A stretch of DNA of 64,000 nt, from the NCBI RefSeq assembly GCF_015097055.1, contig NZ_AP023366.1, forward strand, positions 472,501 to 536,500. The letters run 5' to 3'. This document shows, in pieces, positions 39,636 through 48,620 of the stretch. The stretch is from Effusibacillus dendaii. GTDB lineage: Bacteria; Bacillota; Bacilli; Tumebacillales; Effusibacillaceae. The notes beneath the pieces were generated by a model, which did no database searches, was not told where the DNA came from, and saw only the letters and a list, made by a program, of their open reading frames with translations. How positions within the stretch are numbered: position 1 is the stretch's first letter; the number at the start of each line of letters is the position of its first letter. A program made the translations under genes and the position numbers.

Positions 39636-40724
39636 TTACGGGTTTGCAATAATGGAAGCCCGAGTGATCTCCCGGCTGGCCGATTTGTCCAGGGCAAGAC
39701 CGATTTCCTCAAGGGTAAAATCCGCGTCGAGCATCTCGCCAAACGGATATTTGTCGATTGTCCTGGAAAGGAATTGCAATGCCTTATTCAAATACCAGGG
39801 ATCATAACGCACAACCGGAATGATCTCAATCGATTTCCTGGTCATCAGTCCCGGATCAAAAGGAGTCATTTGTCCTGGTGAAATATTCCCGATACTGACG
39901 TAGCGACCGCCGGGACGAATGAGTTGAATTCCCTCATTAAATGCGGCTGGTACACCTGTCAATTCCATTCCCACATCGGCACCCTTGCCGCCAGTCAGTT
40001 GATATACCGCTTTGGCCCGTTTTTCAGTTGTATCATATTCTTTCATGTTGATCAGATGATCGGCTCCGAACTGCTTTGCTTTTTCCAAACGTCCGGGTAC
40101 AGCGTCGATCACGATAACAGTCGCGCCAAACTCCTTGGCTACGGCTGCCGCATTCAGGCCCAGACCGCCGGCTCCCTGAATCACAATGGTTTCGCCATAA
40201 CGCAAATGGGCTTTTTCAATCCCGAAATACACCTGGGATAACGCACAGTTTGCGCTTGCGGCCGCAGAATCCGGAACATTGTCGGGAACTTTGTAAAAAT
40301 ACTGATCGGGATGGATGTAATAATGAGTCGCAAATGATCCGTGAAAGTGGGGCGCTTCTTCCGGATCCTTCGTCCAGAAACGGTATGCATTTTCGCAAAG
40401 ATGGAACTGGCCTTGCTGGCAAGGCGTGCATTTCCGGCAAGTCAAAAAATAGGCGGCAGCGATTCGATCGCCAACTTGAACCGGACTGCCGGCAAAATCT
40501 GTTTCCACGCCGACGCCGAGCCTTTCGATTTGACCTACCATTTCATGACCCATGACACCTGATTTTTTAGTCGGATGATGGCCTTGCCAAATGTGCAATT
40601 CGGATCCGCATACATTGGTCCGAATCACTTTTACCAACACAGCGCCCGGTTCCGCTTCCGGCAGGTCATATTGGGCAAACACCAATTTTCCCGGTTCCGT
40701 CATTACCGCTACTTTTCCTGTCAT
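39636..40724 (-). CDS. Zinc-dependent alcohol dehydrogenase (MDR family)
   Basis: A 362-residue medium-chain dehydrogenase. The catalytic zinc motif is GHEMVGQIERLG with CGSELHIWQGHH, the structural zinc site is CRKCTPCQQGQFHLC, and the cofactor fold is GAGGLGLNAAAVAKEFG followed by VIDAVPGRLEKA, where the Asp favours NAD. Spaced 33 bases after the lactonase and 21 before the aldehyde dehydrogenase. The expected reaction is oxidation of an omega-hydroxy acid to a semialdehyde. In Agrobacterium the equivalent step (BlcB) uses a different dehydrogenase family, as far as I recall. Confidence 0.87.
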   Translation of the reverse strand: MTGKVAVMTEPGKLVFAQYDLPEAEPGAVLVKVIRTNVCGSELHIWQGHHPTKKSGVMGHEMVGQIERLGVGVETDFAGSPVQVGDRIAAAYFLTCRKCTPCQQGQFHLCENAYRFWTKDPEEAPHFHGSFATHYYIHPDQYFYKVPDNVPDSAAASANCALSQVYFGIEKAHLRYGETIVIQGAGGLGLNAAAVAKEFGATVIVIDAVPGRLEKAKQFGADHLINMKEYDTTEKRAKAVYQLTGGKGADVGMELTGVPAAFNEGIQLIRPGGRYVSIGNISPGQMTPFDPGLMTRKSIEIIPVVRYDPWYLNKALQFLSRTIDKYPFGEMLDADFTLEEIGLALDKSASREITRASIIANP

Positions 40725-40757
40725 ACAAAAATCCCTCCCGACTTTTCAGAAATTCGA

Positions 40758-41591
40758 TTATTCGTAGCAACCTTCGGTCGATTTGATAAACGTTTCAAAC
40801 TGCTCACTGTCATGCCCAAACCAGACCTGAGAATGGGTCCGGGCCGCATATTCACGAATCCGCTGTACTGTATTGATATATCCAACCGAATCGTAGATGA
40901 TGCCAGGAATTCTTGCCGGAGGCCCATAATTTTGCGCGGAGTAAATCGCATCGGAAGCTAAAAGAATTCCTCCGTTTTCGGGGAGTGTAACGTGCAGCCC
41001 CAACATGCCCCACGCATGGCCAGCGCCAAAGTTGAGGATTTTCACCCCTTCCACCAGGGGAATTTCATCCTCGGTTGGACGAATCGGATGCCAGTTCAGT
41101 CCGGTTCTTACCCACGCGTCAATATCAGCCCATACATATGCGCCCATGTCCTTGTTAATTGCGTAGGTTTTCATCGTGTTGGACAGTTCGGTTTCATGCA
41201 CAATGATCGTCGCGTTTTTGAACATTTCGAGACATCCGGCATGATCAAGGTGCAGATGAGAAGCTACCACGTATTTAATATCTTCAGGGCGAACGCGTAA
41301 TTGGGCCAAACGATTGATGAGGTAACATTCTTCCGATGCCGTAAACGGAAACAATTGCTGTACACCTTGCGGCCAGCGGCCATGATCTCCCATTCCTTCC
41401 GGATTGCACCCGGTGTCAAACAGGATTTTTCCTTCCGGGTGATCGATCAAAACCGCATAGACGGGGAACTCTACGAATTCGGCGGGGGGATTCGGATTCA
41501 GTACGGATGCAGGGTTATGCATAGCCACCATAAAGCCTTTGTCCATTTTCATTCTTCCTGTATCAAGTACATATAGTTTTGGGGTTGCCAT
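40758..41591 (-). CDS. AttM/AiiB-like lactonase (metallo-beta-lactamase fold)
   Basis: A 277-residue dinuclear-zinc hydrolase. SHLHLDHAG is the HxHxDH motif, with metal ligands in GAGHAWGMLG, ASDAIYSAQN and WFGHDSEQF; ILFDTGCNPEG is the N-terminal strand. These and the overall order match N-acyl-homoserine lactonase family enzymes (AiiA, AttM/BlcC). AttM hydrolyses gamma-butyrolactone and AHLs. No signal peptide. First gene of the operon, behind a sigma-54 promoter, with site AAGGAGG before the ATG. Function in lactone catabolism is favoured by the following dehydrogenases; quorum quenching is the alternative. Confidence 0.87.
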   Translation of the reverse strand: MATPKLYVLDTGRMKMDKGFMVAMHNPASVLNPNPPAEFVEFPVYAVLIDHPEGKILFDTGCNPEGMGDHGRWPQGVQQLFPFTASEECYLINRLAQLRVRPEDIKYVVASHLHLDHAGCLEMFKNATIIVHETELSNTMKTYAINKDMGAYVWADIDAWVRTGLNWHPIRPTEDEIPLVEGVKILNFGAGHAWGMLGLHVTLPENGGILLASDAIYSAQNYGPPARIPGIIYDSVGYINTVQRIREYAARTHSQVWFGHDSEQFETFIKSTEGCYE

Positions 41592-41629
41592 ATTCTGAAC
41601 CTCCTTGAATATATTTCAGAAGGATATCT

Positions 41630-41645
41630 TGCAATCTCCATGCCA
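41630..41645 (-). promoter_or_regulatory. Sigma-54 (-24/-12) promoter of the lactonase operon
   Basis: On the minus strand the text is TGGCATGGAGATTGCA, matching TGGCAYGN4TTGCW with the required 10 bases between GG and GC. The transcript would start near 41618, 27 bases before the lactonase start codon. A sigma-54 activator gene lies divergently 156 bases away. Confidence 0.85.
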
Positions 41646-41707
41646 ACCCTATTTTTTCAGGAAAATGAATAGACTGAGTATAATGAGCATTTCTTTCGGT
41701 GTTTGAT

Positions 41708-41747
41708 TGCACCATTTGTGGCAGATATAACGAAGACTGACGGTGCA
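41708..41747. promoter_or_regulatory. Candidate upstream activator site
   Basis: Inverted arms TGCACC (41708-41713) and GGTGCA (41742-41747) lie between the sigma-54 promoter and the activator gene, 60-100 bases upstream of the promoter, the usual distance for an enhancer-binding protein. A nested GGTG-N8-CACC also occurs at 41698-41713. Confidence 0.45.
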
Positions 41748-41800
41748 GCTTTGAACCAATCGGTGTCAATACGAACCAAGCAAAGGGGGAGAATTCACAC

Positions 41801-43307
41801 ATGAACAACATCGACAACAAACTTTACGGAGCTGTCGGGATTTTGCAGGACCTTTCCCACTTCGAACCAATCATAAAAGAATTGGATACCTATAAAAAAT
41901 TGGCTCACCAATTGGATGCAATCTTTGAATCTTGCCAAGACGGTCTTTATCTGACAGATGGTGATGGATATACGCTGCGCGTGAATACTGCTTATGAAAA
42001 AATGATCGGATTCAAACGGGAAGATCTGATTGGGAAACATATCAGCTGGCTGGAGGAGAAGGGGCTGATTTCAGAATCGGTTACCCTTCAGGTGTTAACG
42101 TCTAAAACTGCCGTCAGTCGGATTCAGAAGCTGGCAAACCAGAAAGAGATCCTGGTGACGGGTACACCTGTAAAGAATGAAGAGGAAAACATCAGTCTGG
42201 TAGTCCACCATGCGCGTGATATCACATATTTGAAAGCTCTCGAAGCAGAAGTGGAGAAAGCAAGAGAATCAAATGAGACCTTCTCGAGGGGAATTTCCCA
42301 ATTTCGGTTTGGCAGCCCGGTTGAGGCAGAATTCCCCCTGCAAAGCGAGGCAATGAAAGAAATTGTAAGACGGATCAGACGAATCTCATTATTTCCGACT
42401 TTTGTTCTATTGCAAGGGGAGACAGGTGTCGGCAAAGAGGTGATTGCTTCCATGATCCATCACTACAGTCCCCGTGCGAAAAAAACCGTTCATTAAAGTA
42501 AATTGTTCAGCTCTGCCGGAAAATTTGCTCGAATCGGAACTGTTCGGGTATGAAAAAGGGGCTTTCTCAGGTGCTCATCCAAACGGTAAACCGGGGCTGT
42601 TTGAACTTGCCGTTGGTGGGACGATCCTGCTGGACGAAATTGGGGATTTGCCGCTCAATCTTCAAGCCAAATTGCTTCGTGTGATCCAGGAGCGGGAACT
42701 ACGGCGGGTAGGCAGTACCAAAACGATCCCGATTGATATTCGGGTAATTTCGGCGACCAACAAAGATTTAAAAAAACTGGTGAAGATCGGCCAATTTCGT
42801 GAGGATCTGTACTACAGGCTGAACGTCATCGACATCCACATTCCGCCGCTCCGCCAACGGATTGAAGATATACCCCTTTTGCTGGACTATTACATGCATA
42901 AATACGGTAAGGAATACGGGATCAAGAAACGTATAGCGCCTGATACGCTGGACTGTCTCAGATCTTATCACTGGCCCGGCAACATTCGGGAACTGCGTAA
43001 CCTGCTTGAAAATTTGATTGTGTCTACGACCTCTTTTGAAATTTTGCCCACACACCTTCCTGACTGCATGAAAAATCAACCGGAACCGCAATATCTAGCC
43101 GCAAAGGAACCGGAAACAATAACTCTTCTGTCAGATGAGAGGAACCATCACGGGGGTCTTAAACAGGCTCTTGAACAGGTAGAATATGCAATGATCCAAA
43201 ATGCGCTTCATAAACACGGGAGCATCCGACAGGCGGCTGCCAGTCTGCAAATTGACCATTCCACGCTCATCCGCAAAATGAGAAATCTGAAGATCTGTAA
43301 GCCTTGA
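41801..43307 (+). pseudogene. Sigma-54-dependent activator (PAS-AAA-HTH), one-base frameshift
   Basis: The gene starts at ATG 41801 (site AAAGGGGGAG). Residues about 30-150 form a PAS domain (CQDGLYLTDGDGYTLRVNTA). The AAA domain begins with GETGVGKEVIA (Walker A), but after YSPRAKK an A7 run at 42479-42485 shifts the frame to a stop at 42494. Removing one A restores [26 protein letters not shown] (sigma-54 contact, GAFTGA in most), LLDEIGDLP, the sensor motifs and a C-terminal Fis-type HTH ([20 protein letters not shown]). The whole product would be about 501 residues. All other sites look intact, so it may be a sequencing slip, phase variation, transcriptional slippage or early decay. Confidence 0.88.
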
Positions 43308-43315
43308 TTCATTTA

Positions 43316-43342
43316 CCTCCTACTTTAGTAGGGGGATTTTTC
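43316..43342 (+). terminator. Terminator after the activator gene
   Basis: CCTCCTAC (43316-43323) pairs with GTAGGGGG (43328-43335, including a G-U pair), then ATTTTTC. Confidence 0.7.
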
Positions 43343-43416
43343 TAAAACCGTATTTTTGACGATTCTGTATATTATCAAGTGAGTCTAATAATGATCTAAG
43401 GATACTTCAATAAAAC

Positions 43417-44269
43417 GACCAGAATACGACCTTCCTATGATCGTATTCCCACTGATAGTGAGTACCCACATATTGAACACCAGGCGCATATGAATTCGAT
43501 CGGATCTTTGGAGAGAGAAGCAGGCGATCTCAAGATTCTTTATTCTGTTTTAAGTGATCACCAACCCAAATCTGTCGATTTGAAGAGCTTTCCATTGTTT
43601 TGGATGCCGGAGATTCCTGGAGCACCCGTTAAGTCTTATATCCTGGATACTTGTCGGAAAGTGATCAAGGAGTTGGAAATGGAACTGCGCAGTCCGGTCC
43701 GGGAAATGGACGGAAAACACTTAAAAGGGGTTGTTTCTCTCTGGCAGTCAATCATTCTGCAAGACAAAGGGGAGCAGATTATTGAAGAAATAAAAGAGGA
43801 TGAAAAATTCCATTTTTACCGGGAGTATTTCAAGTCTCTCTTTGCAAAGAGCCGTTACGATCGTTGGATACTGTCTGTTCTTTTAGGGGCGAGATTGTTT
43901 GCTCCGAGTGAGGAAAAGGTACGGACTCTTATGGATGAAGTGGAGCGTTTACGGCTGAGGTTTACGGAACTCGTTCAAGGAAACGGGGTGTTACTGACCC
44001 CGGTCTTTCCAGTGGAAGCCCCCAAACACGGTTTTGTTACGAACCGTGTCCATGCGAATTTGGGAAGGCGGATTGTCCCGTATCTTGTTTTTGTGAACGC
44101 AATGGGATATCCGGCGGCGACTGTGCCCGTGGGAAGGACGAAAGAGGGTTTCCCCTTTGGTATTCAAATTGTTGGAGGCTTCCACGAGAAAGAAAAAGTA
44201 TTGGCGATTGCGGAATCTATTGAAAGATGCGCCGGATTTTCTCCATTAGGCAAGACGGGGAGTTTTTAA
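43417..44269 (+). pseudogene. Amidase, C-terminal fragment
   Basis: The recognisable protein begins near 43417 with RPSYDRIPTDSEYP, in the place where amidases read GFKPTYGRVP, and continues EHQAHMNSIGSLEREAGDL, then TPVFPVEAPKHGF and MGYPAATVPVGR to the end at 44269. The N-terminal half with the Lys-Ser-Ser catalytic triad is lost. An ATG at 43490 gives a 259-residue reading frame, but it has no ribosome site and starts in the middle of the fold. A decayed amidase-signature enzyme, perhaps of the same pathway as the intact amidase at 46 kb. Confidence 0.85.
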
Positions 44270-44484
44270 TTGACTTCTTCAATGATCTCATTAATTTTAT
44301 CTTGGTATTTAGTAAGCTTCTTCAAGTGATGAAATAATTCATTGAGTTGCTGCTGGTTAAATTTTTCTTGCTCCAGAAGCGTACTTAATTTTGTTCCAAA
44401 TTCCAATGCAAGAAATGGCTGCAGCTTCTCCTTTACATCTTGAAGAGTGTGGTCGATTGCGCACTCTTCTTTTTGATCTTTCAT
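44266..44484 (-). CDS. Small hypothetical protein (72 residues)
   Basis: A 72-residue acidic-helical protein (MKDQKEECAIDHTLQDVKEK; LNELFHHLKKLTKYQDKINE). The ATG at 44484 is chosen since AGGAGGGG lies six bases upstream. It looks like the short group-specific proteins of Bacillus that have no assigned role. Convergent with the amidase remnant, overlapping its stop by 4 bases. Confidence 0.6.
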   Translation of the reverse strand: MKDQKEECAIDHTLQDVKEKLQPFLALEFGTKLSTLLEQEKFNQQQLNELFHHLKKLTKYQDKINEIIEEVN

Positions 44485-44600
44485 CGCAACCCCTCCTGTC
44501 AAAATAAGACTTAGCTTTACGCATTGATCTTATTGTAATGTTTCCTGGAGAAAATGAAAATAATATTCTGATGTTCTGATGTAAGGAAATGAGAGCGATG

Positions 44601-44636
44601 GGGATGGACCGATAATTAGGGTCATCCCTTTATTTT
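44601..44636 (+). terminator. Orphan terminator-like hairpin
   Basis: GGGATG-G-ACC (44601-44610) pairs with GGT-CATCCC (44620-44628), with one bulge, then TTTATTTTA. No gene precedes it on this strand, so it may end a short leader or small RNA, or attenuate the YheO-type gene downstream. Confidence 0.45.
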
Positions 44637-44756
44637 ATGGGCTGTGCATATGATGTTGTGATCGATAAAATTTTATTCTTTGTAGATAATTTTTTATGAA
44701 TGTATTTTCTAGTCTATTACAATAGAGTTGAGGAAATTTCGTTAGGAGGACTGTTG

Positions 44757-45390
44757 TGTCACAAGAATTTGACAATCAGATCAATAAATATATTGCCAGA
44801 TTTATTCCTATCGCCGAATCAGTCGCTGAAACATTCGGTTCACGGTGTGAAATTGTGCTTCATGATCTAACGCGTCCCCAATCTTCCGTAGTATACACAA
44901 AAAAACTGATGGGTGACAGACCGTAAAGTAGGGGAGTCGTTCCGTCATTTATTTTACCAAGTATTACGGTCAGGGAAATTTCGAAACGACTATCTTAGTA
45001 ATTACAAAATCACAACACCAAACGGGAAAATCATTAAGTCTACAACCGCTTTAATTCGTGATGATGATGGCGTAACGGTGGGGGCCTTTTGTATTAATTT
45101 CGATATCGGCGATTTGCTGAAATCCAATTCATTTCTGGATGAATTTTTACGAATTGATGAGGAAGATCCCTCTCAAGAAGAAAGTGAGATCGTTGATAAC
45201 GTATGGAATGTAGTAACAGATATGATCCGGCATGCCGTCAATGAATATCCGGTTTCGATTGAAGAAATGACGAAAGCTGACAAAATAAAAATTGTTTCTT
45301 TCCTTAATGAAAAAGGGCTGTTTTTAATAAAAGGAGCTATTGACCATATACGGGTATCTGGACGAAGTTAAAAGAAAAAAATTAGGGTAA
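44757..45390 (+). pseudogene. YheO-type PAS/HTH transcriptional regulator, frameshifted
   Basis: GTG 44757 (site TTAGGAGGAC) opens with IARFIPIAESVAETFGSRCE and IVLHDLTRPQSSVV, the YheO-like PAS start. An extra G near 44908-44910 sends the frame into a stop at 44926; the next frame goes on with VTDRKVGESFRHLF and DDGVTVGAFCINFD. Near the end the HTH_22 helix SFLNEKGLFLIKGAIDHI is followed by another shift, and the recognition helix is replaced by GYLDEVKRKKLG. With two lesions it is a pseudogene. It probably once controlled the adjacent ornithine cyclodeaminase. Confidence 0.82.
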
Positions 45391-45415
45391 ATGAATTTGG
45401 AGGCGTGTAGAGCTA

Positions 45416-45943
45416 ATGACCGATATTTTATGTCTTTCAACAAATGATTTAAAACGTGTACTCACTTTTGAAAGTGTGATACAGGCAGTTAAGGAAGCAT
45501 ATATGGCACATTCCTCGAAAGAAGGTTTTACTTACCCCGTTATCCGAGAAGTAATTTTAAATAATGCGGTATTTAGCGTAAAGGCAGGTTACTTACCAAA
45601 TATTGAAACACTTGGACTAAAGGCTGCCGGGGTTCTGGAAAGAAAATCGCAACTGCGGCGAGGAAGCGCACCAGGCAACCGTACTCTTAATAGATCCCAA
45701 AAGTGGGACGCCAAGGGCTTTCATGGATGGAAACTTTATATCAACTATTCGGACGGGAGACCAGCTGCTTTTCCAGTGCATGCAAAGCTGTGACGAAGTA
45801 CAAGGCTATCTGATCAGTGATGCTCTGCCTGCCGAGGAGTTGGAACTTCTGCTCATCAATAACGGCTCAGGGGTAAACAATTTGTTGAATGGACTCTTAT
45901 GTATGCTCACATCGACGGATTTCGAAGGTTTAAATTTTAACTA
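45416..45943 (+). pseudogene. Ornithine cyclodeaminase N-terminus fused to an EAL-domain tail
   Basis: ATG 45416 starts an OCD/mu-crystallin protein (LTFESVIQAVKEAYMAHSSK; VFSVKAGYLPN; LGLKAAGV). After a frameshift near 45635 it continues EEAHQATVLLIDPKSGTPRA and FMDGNFISTIRTG. There the text changes to LLFQCMQSCDEVQGYLISDA and LPAEELELLL, the end of an EAL-type cyclic-di-GMP phosphodiesterase. A deletion has therefore joined two unrelated genes. Neither part could work. Confidence 0.82.
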
Positions 45944-45999
45944 GTTGAATTACTTATATAATACAGCAAATCATCAAAGGGAATTGAGGAGGCGAATCA

Positions 46000-47298
46000 A
46001 TGGGAAATCAATTCAAATCTGTACGTGAGAATGTGGAAGCTTGTCTTGCGGCGATCGCAAGTATGGATCATCAGTTGCATGCCTGGGAAACCGTTTTTGA
46101 AGATTCAGCTCGTGTTAAGGCAGACTTGCTGGATCGCGGTACGAAGTCTGGTCCGCTGAAAGGACTGATAATCGGATTAAAAGATATTTTTGAAATTGCA
46201 GGGCGTCCACCAGGCAACGGCGCCAACGTGAAACCTGTAAAAATACCGGAAGCGGATGCAACTTTGGTACGTCTGATTGAAAATGCCGGCGGCATCATAT
46301 TGGGAACGACCAAATTGACCGAATTTTGTTGGTTCCGCCCTGGCCCAACGAGAAATCCTCATAACTTAAAACATACGCCTGGCGGATCAAGCAGCGGTTC
46401 TGCGGCTGCCGTTGCGGCAGGCATGGTTCCGGTTGCAATCGGAAGCCAAACAAAGGGTTCAACAATCCGGCCTGCCAGCTTTTGCGGTATATATGGCTTT
46501 AAACCAAGTTTCGGTGTCATCAGTTCCGCCGGTATGACGCATTTAACCCGCTCCTTCGACCATCCGGGTATACTTGCCCGCAGTCCGGAAGATATAACAA
46601 GTGTGTTTGAAGTTCTTGCTCAGTACGATAGAAAGGATCCGTCATCAAGTTATTTAGCGCCCCCACAGGAATTTTCTTCCGATTTAACCATTGGGGTGTT
46701 TGATTGCGACAAGCAGGTCTCTTTGAGCCCTGAAATGAGTCAGGCAATGAAGGAGTATACTCGCCGACTTAAAGAAGAAGGGTATCGTGTTAAGGAAATC
46801 CCTTTGCCGGATTGGTTTTTGTCTGCAGAAAAAATATACCAGCCTATTTTTCTGGCAGAGGCAAGTGATTTGCTTGGTTTCATCGTGGAGCAAGGCGATA
46901 GGGAAAAAGTAGGGGAAGAAATAAGAGGCGTGATTGAAGACGGCAAAAAAATTACAATCGATTCGTATTTTGAAGCTTTGAATAGGCGAAATGAATTAAG
47001 TGCACAAGTGGATCTTCTATTTGATGAATTTGATATCGTGATGCTTCCTTCCACTTTGGGATCTGCTCCTGCAGGCCTTCAATCTACCTGCGATCCGCTG
47101 ATGACGGTGATTAGCAGTATCACAGGCATCCCGGCAGCATCTATTCCGGTAGGCCTTGATCAGGCAGGGATGCCTTTGGGGATACAAGTCTGGGCAAGAA
47201 AGTATTATGATCGTCTATTGCTTTCTTCTTTAAAACGTTTACCTGCAAAACTTGTACCCCCGGCGTTTTTTTGCCGAAATACCGGAAAAATAAATTAA
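46000..47298 (+). CDS. Amidase-signature hydrolase
   Basis: A 432-residue amidase. The catalytic lysine is in LIIGLKDIFE, the cis-serine in PGGSSSGSAAAVAAG and the nucleophile in GSQTKGSTIRPASFCG, which differs from the common GSDTGGS by Gln and Lys. Other blocks are TKLTEFCWFRPGPT and the C-terminal MTVISSITGIPAASIPVGLD. Length and the last motif are usual. It has GAGGAGGCG before ATG 46000 and a terminator behind it. Substrate unknown; it stands among decayed amide and amino acid catabolic genes. Confidence 0.87.
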   Translation: MGNQFKSVRENVEACLAAIASMDHQLHAWETVFEDSARVKADLLDRGTKSGPLKGLIIGLKDIFEIAGRPPGNGANVKPVKIPEADATLVRLIENAGGIILGTTKLTEFCWFRPGPTRNPHNLKHTPGGSSSGSAAAVAAGMVPVAIGSQTKGSTIRPASFCGIYGFKPSFGVISSAGMTHLTRSFDHPGILARSPEDITSVFEVLAQYDRKDPSSSYLAPPQEFSSDLTIGVFDCDKQVSLSPEMSQAMKEYTRRLKEEGYRVKEIPLPDWFLSAEKIYQPIFLAEASDLLGFIVEQGDREKVGEEIRGVIEDGKKITIDSYFEALNRRNELSAQVDLLFDEFDIVMLPSTLGSAPAGLQSTCDPLMTVISSITGIPAASIPVGLDQAGMPLGIQVWARKYYDRLLLSSLKRLPAKLVPPAFFCRNTGKIN

Positions 47299-47342
47299 AA
47301 GGGACAGGGGAGCCATTTAATTGGCTGAACCTGTCCTTTTTT
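47297..47342 (+). terminator. Rho-independent terminator after the amidase
   Basis: GGACAGG (47302-47308) with CCTGTCC (47330-47336), then six T; an A run before the left arm allows bidirectional use. Confidence 0.85.
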
Positions 47343-47456
47343 AACAGCTTAGGGAATGGATGATGACAAATCAAATTCAGAAAAAAGTCATTGCGGCCGG
47401 TCTCTAAAGCGTGTGAGCTATACATTTATTTTTCAGAAAAGAAAGGAGAATGGGAA

Positions 47457-47813
47457 ATGATTAAAAATTCGAGCGTAGAGGAAATTTTTCAGCAAATAGA
47501 AAAGGTATTGAATGCAAATCCGGAACCGATTCAAGGTATGAATGTCGTATATCAATACGATTTGTCCGGAAATGAGGCCGGAATCTACCAGCTACATTTA
47601 TCCGACGGAACAGCAAAGGTCGAAAATGGTGCACCCGCTGAGGCCGCCTGCGTATTCGAAATGTCGGTAGATAATGTTAAAGACTTTCTACTTGGAAACT
47701 TGAACGGAACAGCCGCTTTCATGACAGGCAAGCTGAAAATCAAAGGGAATATCGGAGAGGCGTTGAAATTGGAAAGCTTGTTGCGTAAATATGATATGAG
47801 CCAATATCAATGA
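47457..47813 (+). CDS. SCP2 sterol-binding domain protein
   Basis: A 118-residue single SCP2 domain: YQYDLSGNEAGIYQLHLSDG, FEMSVDNVKDFLLGNLNGTA and FMTGKLKIKGNIGEALKLES are the family blocks. It forms a small hydrophobic pocket for acyl chains or sterol-like ligands in the cytoplasm. The ATG at 47457 follows GAAAGGAGAATGGGAA; earlier in-frame codons lack a site. In bacteria such genes often accompany acyl-CoA enzymes; here neighbours are broken. Confidence 0.85.
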   Translation: MIKNSSVEEIFQQIEKVLNANPEPIQGMNVVYQYDLSGNEAGIYQLHLSDGTAKVENGAPAEAACVFEMSVDNVKDFLLGNLNGTAAFMTGKLKIKGNIGEALKLESLLRKYDMSQYQ

Positions 47814-47877
47814 GGCAGGATGCGGAATCTGCGAACTTGGAAACCCACATCCGCATGGTGTGGTTTCCATATGTATT

Positions 47878-48562
47878 TAGGATAATACCTCATATAATCT
47901 ATGAATCCCTTCTTCAATCTTCTCTTCAGTCAAATTCCCATACCCCAAAATTACCCGATTTTGATGTCGCCTTTCTCAATGGCATGGATTTCAACCGGGT
48001 ATACCCGAGCACCGTTTTGTTCGATTTTTTCCAGCAACGGTTGAGTAAATTCCACGTCCGAAAATTCAACCACCAGATGCAGCCCGGTGGAATGACCGAA
48101 AATATTTATCCGAGTCGGGAAATATCGGGTTAAGGAATCGATCAAATAATCCCGACGTTTGTGATATGTTTTTTTCATTTTTGCGATATGGCGTTTTAAA
48201 TGTCCTTCTTCAATAAATCGGGCAAGAGTCAATTGTTTCAGTGACGGCGTATGTAGATTCGTAAACCATTTGAGGTTTCGGAAACGCTCTGTCAAAGAGG
48301 GGGGGGAAATCAAATATCCAAGTCGAAGTGCAGGAGATAGTATTTTGCTGAATGTCCCGATATAGATGACTCGATCCGGGTCCAGCCCCTGCAAGGAATT
48401 AAGAGGAGCTCCTTCATAACGAAATTCACTGTCGTAATCATCCTCCACAATGTAGCAGCCAGCTGTTCGGGCGAACTGAATCAATTGAACACGCCGTTGA
48501 ATTGGTAAAATTCCACCAACAAAATGAATTATAAGTGGCTCTACTGGAAACCAGTTTACCAC
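47878..48562 (-). pseudogene. MocR-type PLP regulator, aminotransferase-domain fragment
   Basis: The remnant reads GGILPIQRRVQLIQFARTAG, IVEDDYDSEFRYEGAPLNSL and VIYIGTFSKILSPALRLGYL, in which the serine-lysine pair of SK binds PLP. The winged-helix half and the first part of the aminotransferase fold are missing. After KGDIKIG a frameshift near 47950 separates the end GYGNLTEEKIEEGIHRLYEV. So both ends are damaged. In MocR proteins such as GabR and PdxR the domain senses amino acids or vitamin B6. Confidence 0.83.
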
Positions 48563-48620
48563 GGTATTTTAGAAATAAAAAGTTTAGTTGATCAAATGGA
48601 TGGAAAGGGGTTTACATACG

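Noticed and set aside
40758-41591. Dedicated quorum-quenching (AHL) enzyme as the only role of the lactonase
   Set aside because: Possible from the family, but cotranscription with alcohol and aldehyde dehydrogenases and sigma-54 catabolic control favour lactone degradation.
46420-46480. Amidase with a defective nucleophile motif (GSQTKGS)
   Set aside because: The serines and lysine of the triad are all present; Gln/Thr variants of this loop are frequent in the amidase-signature family.
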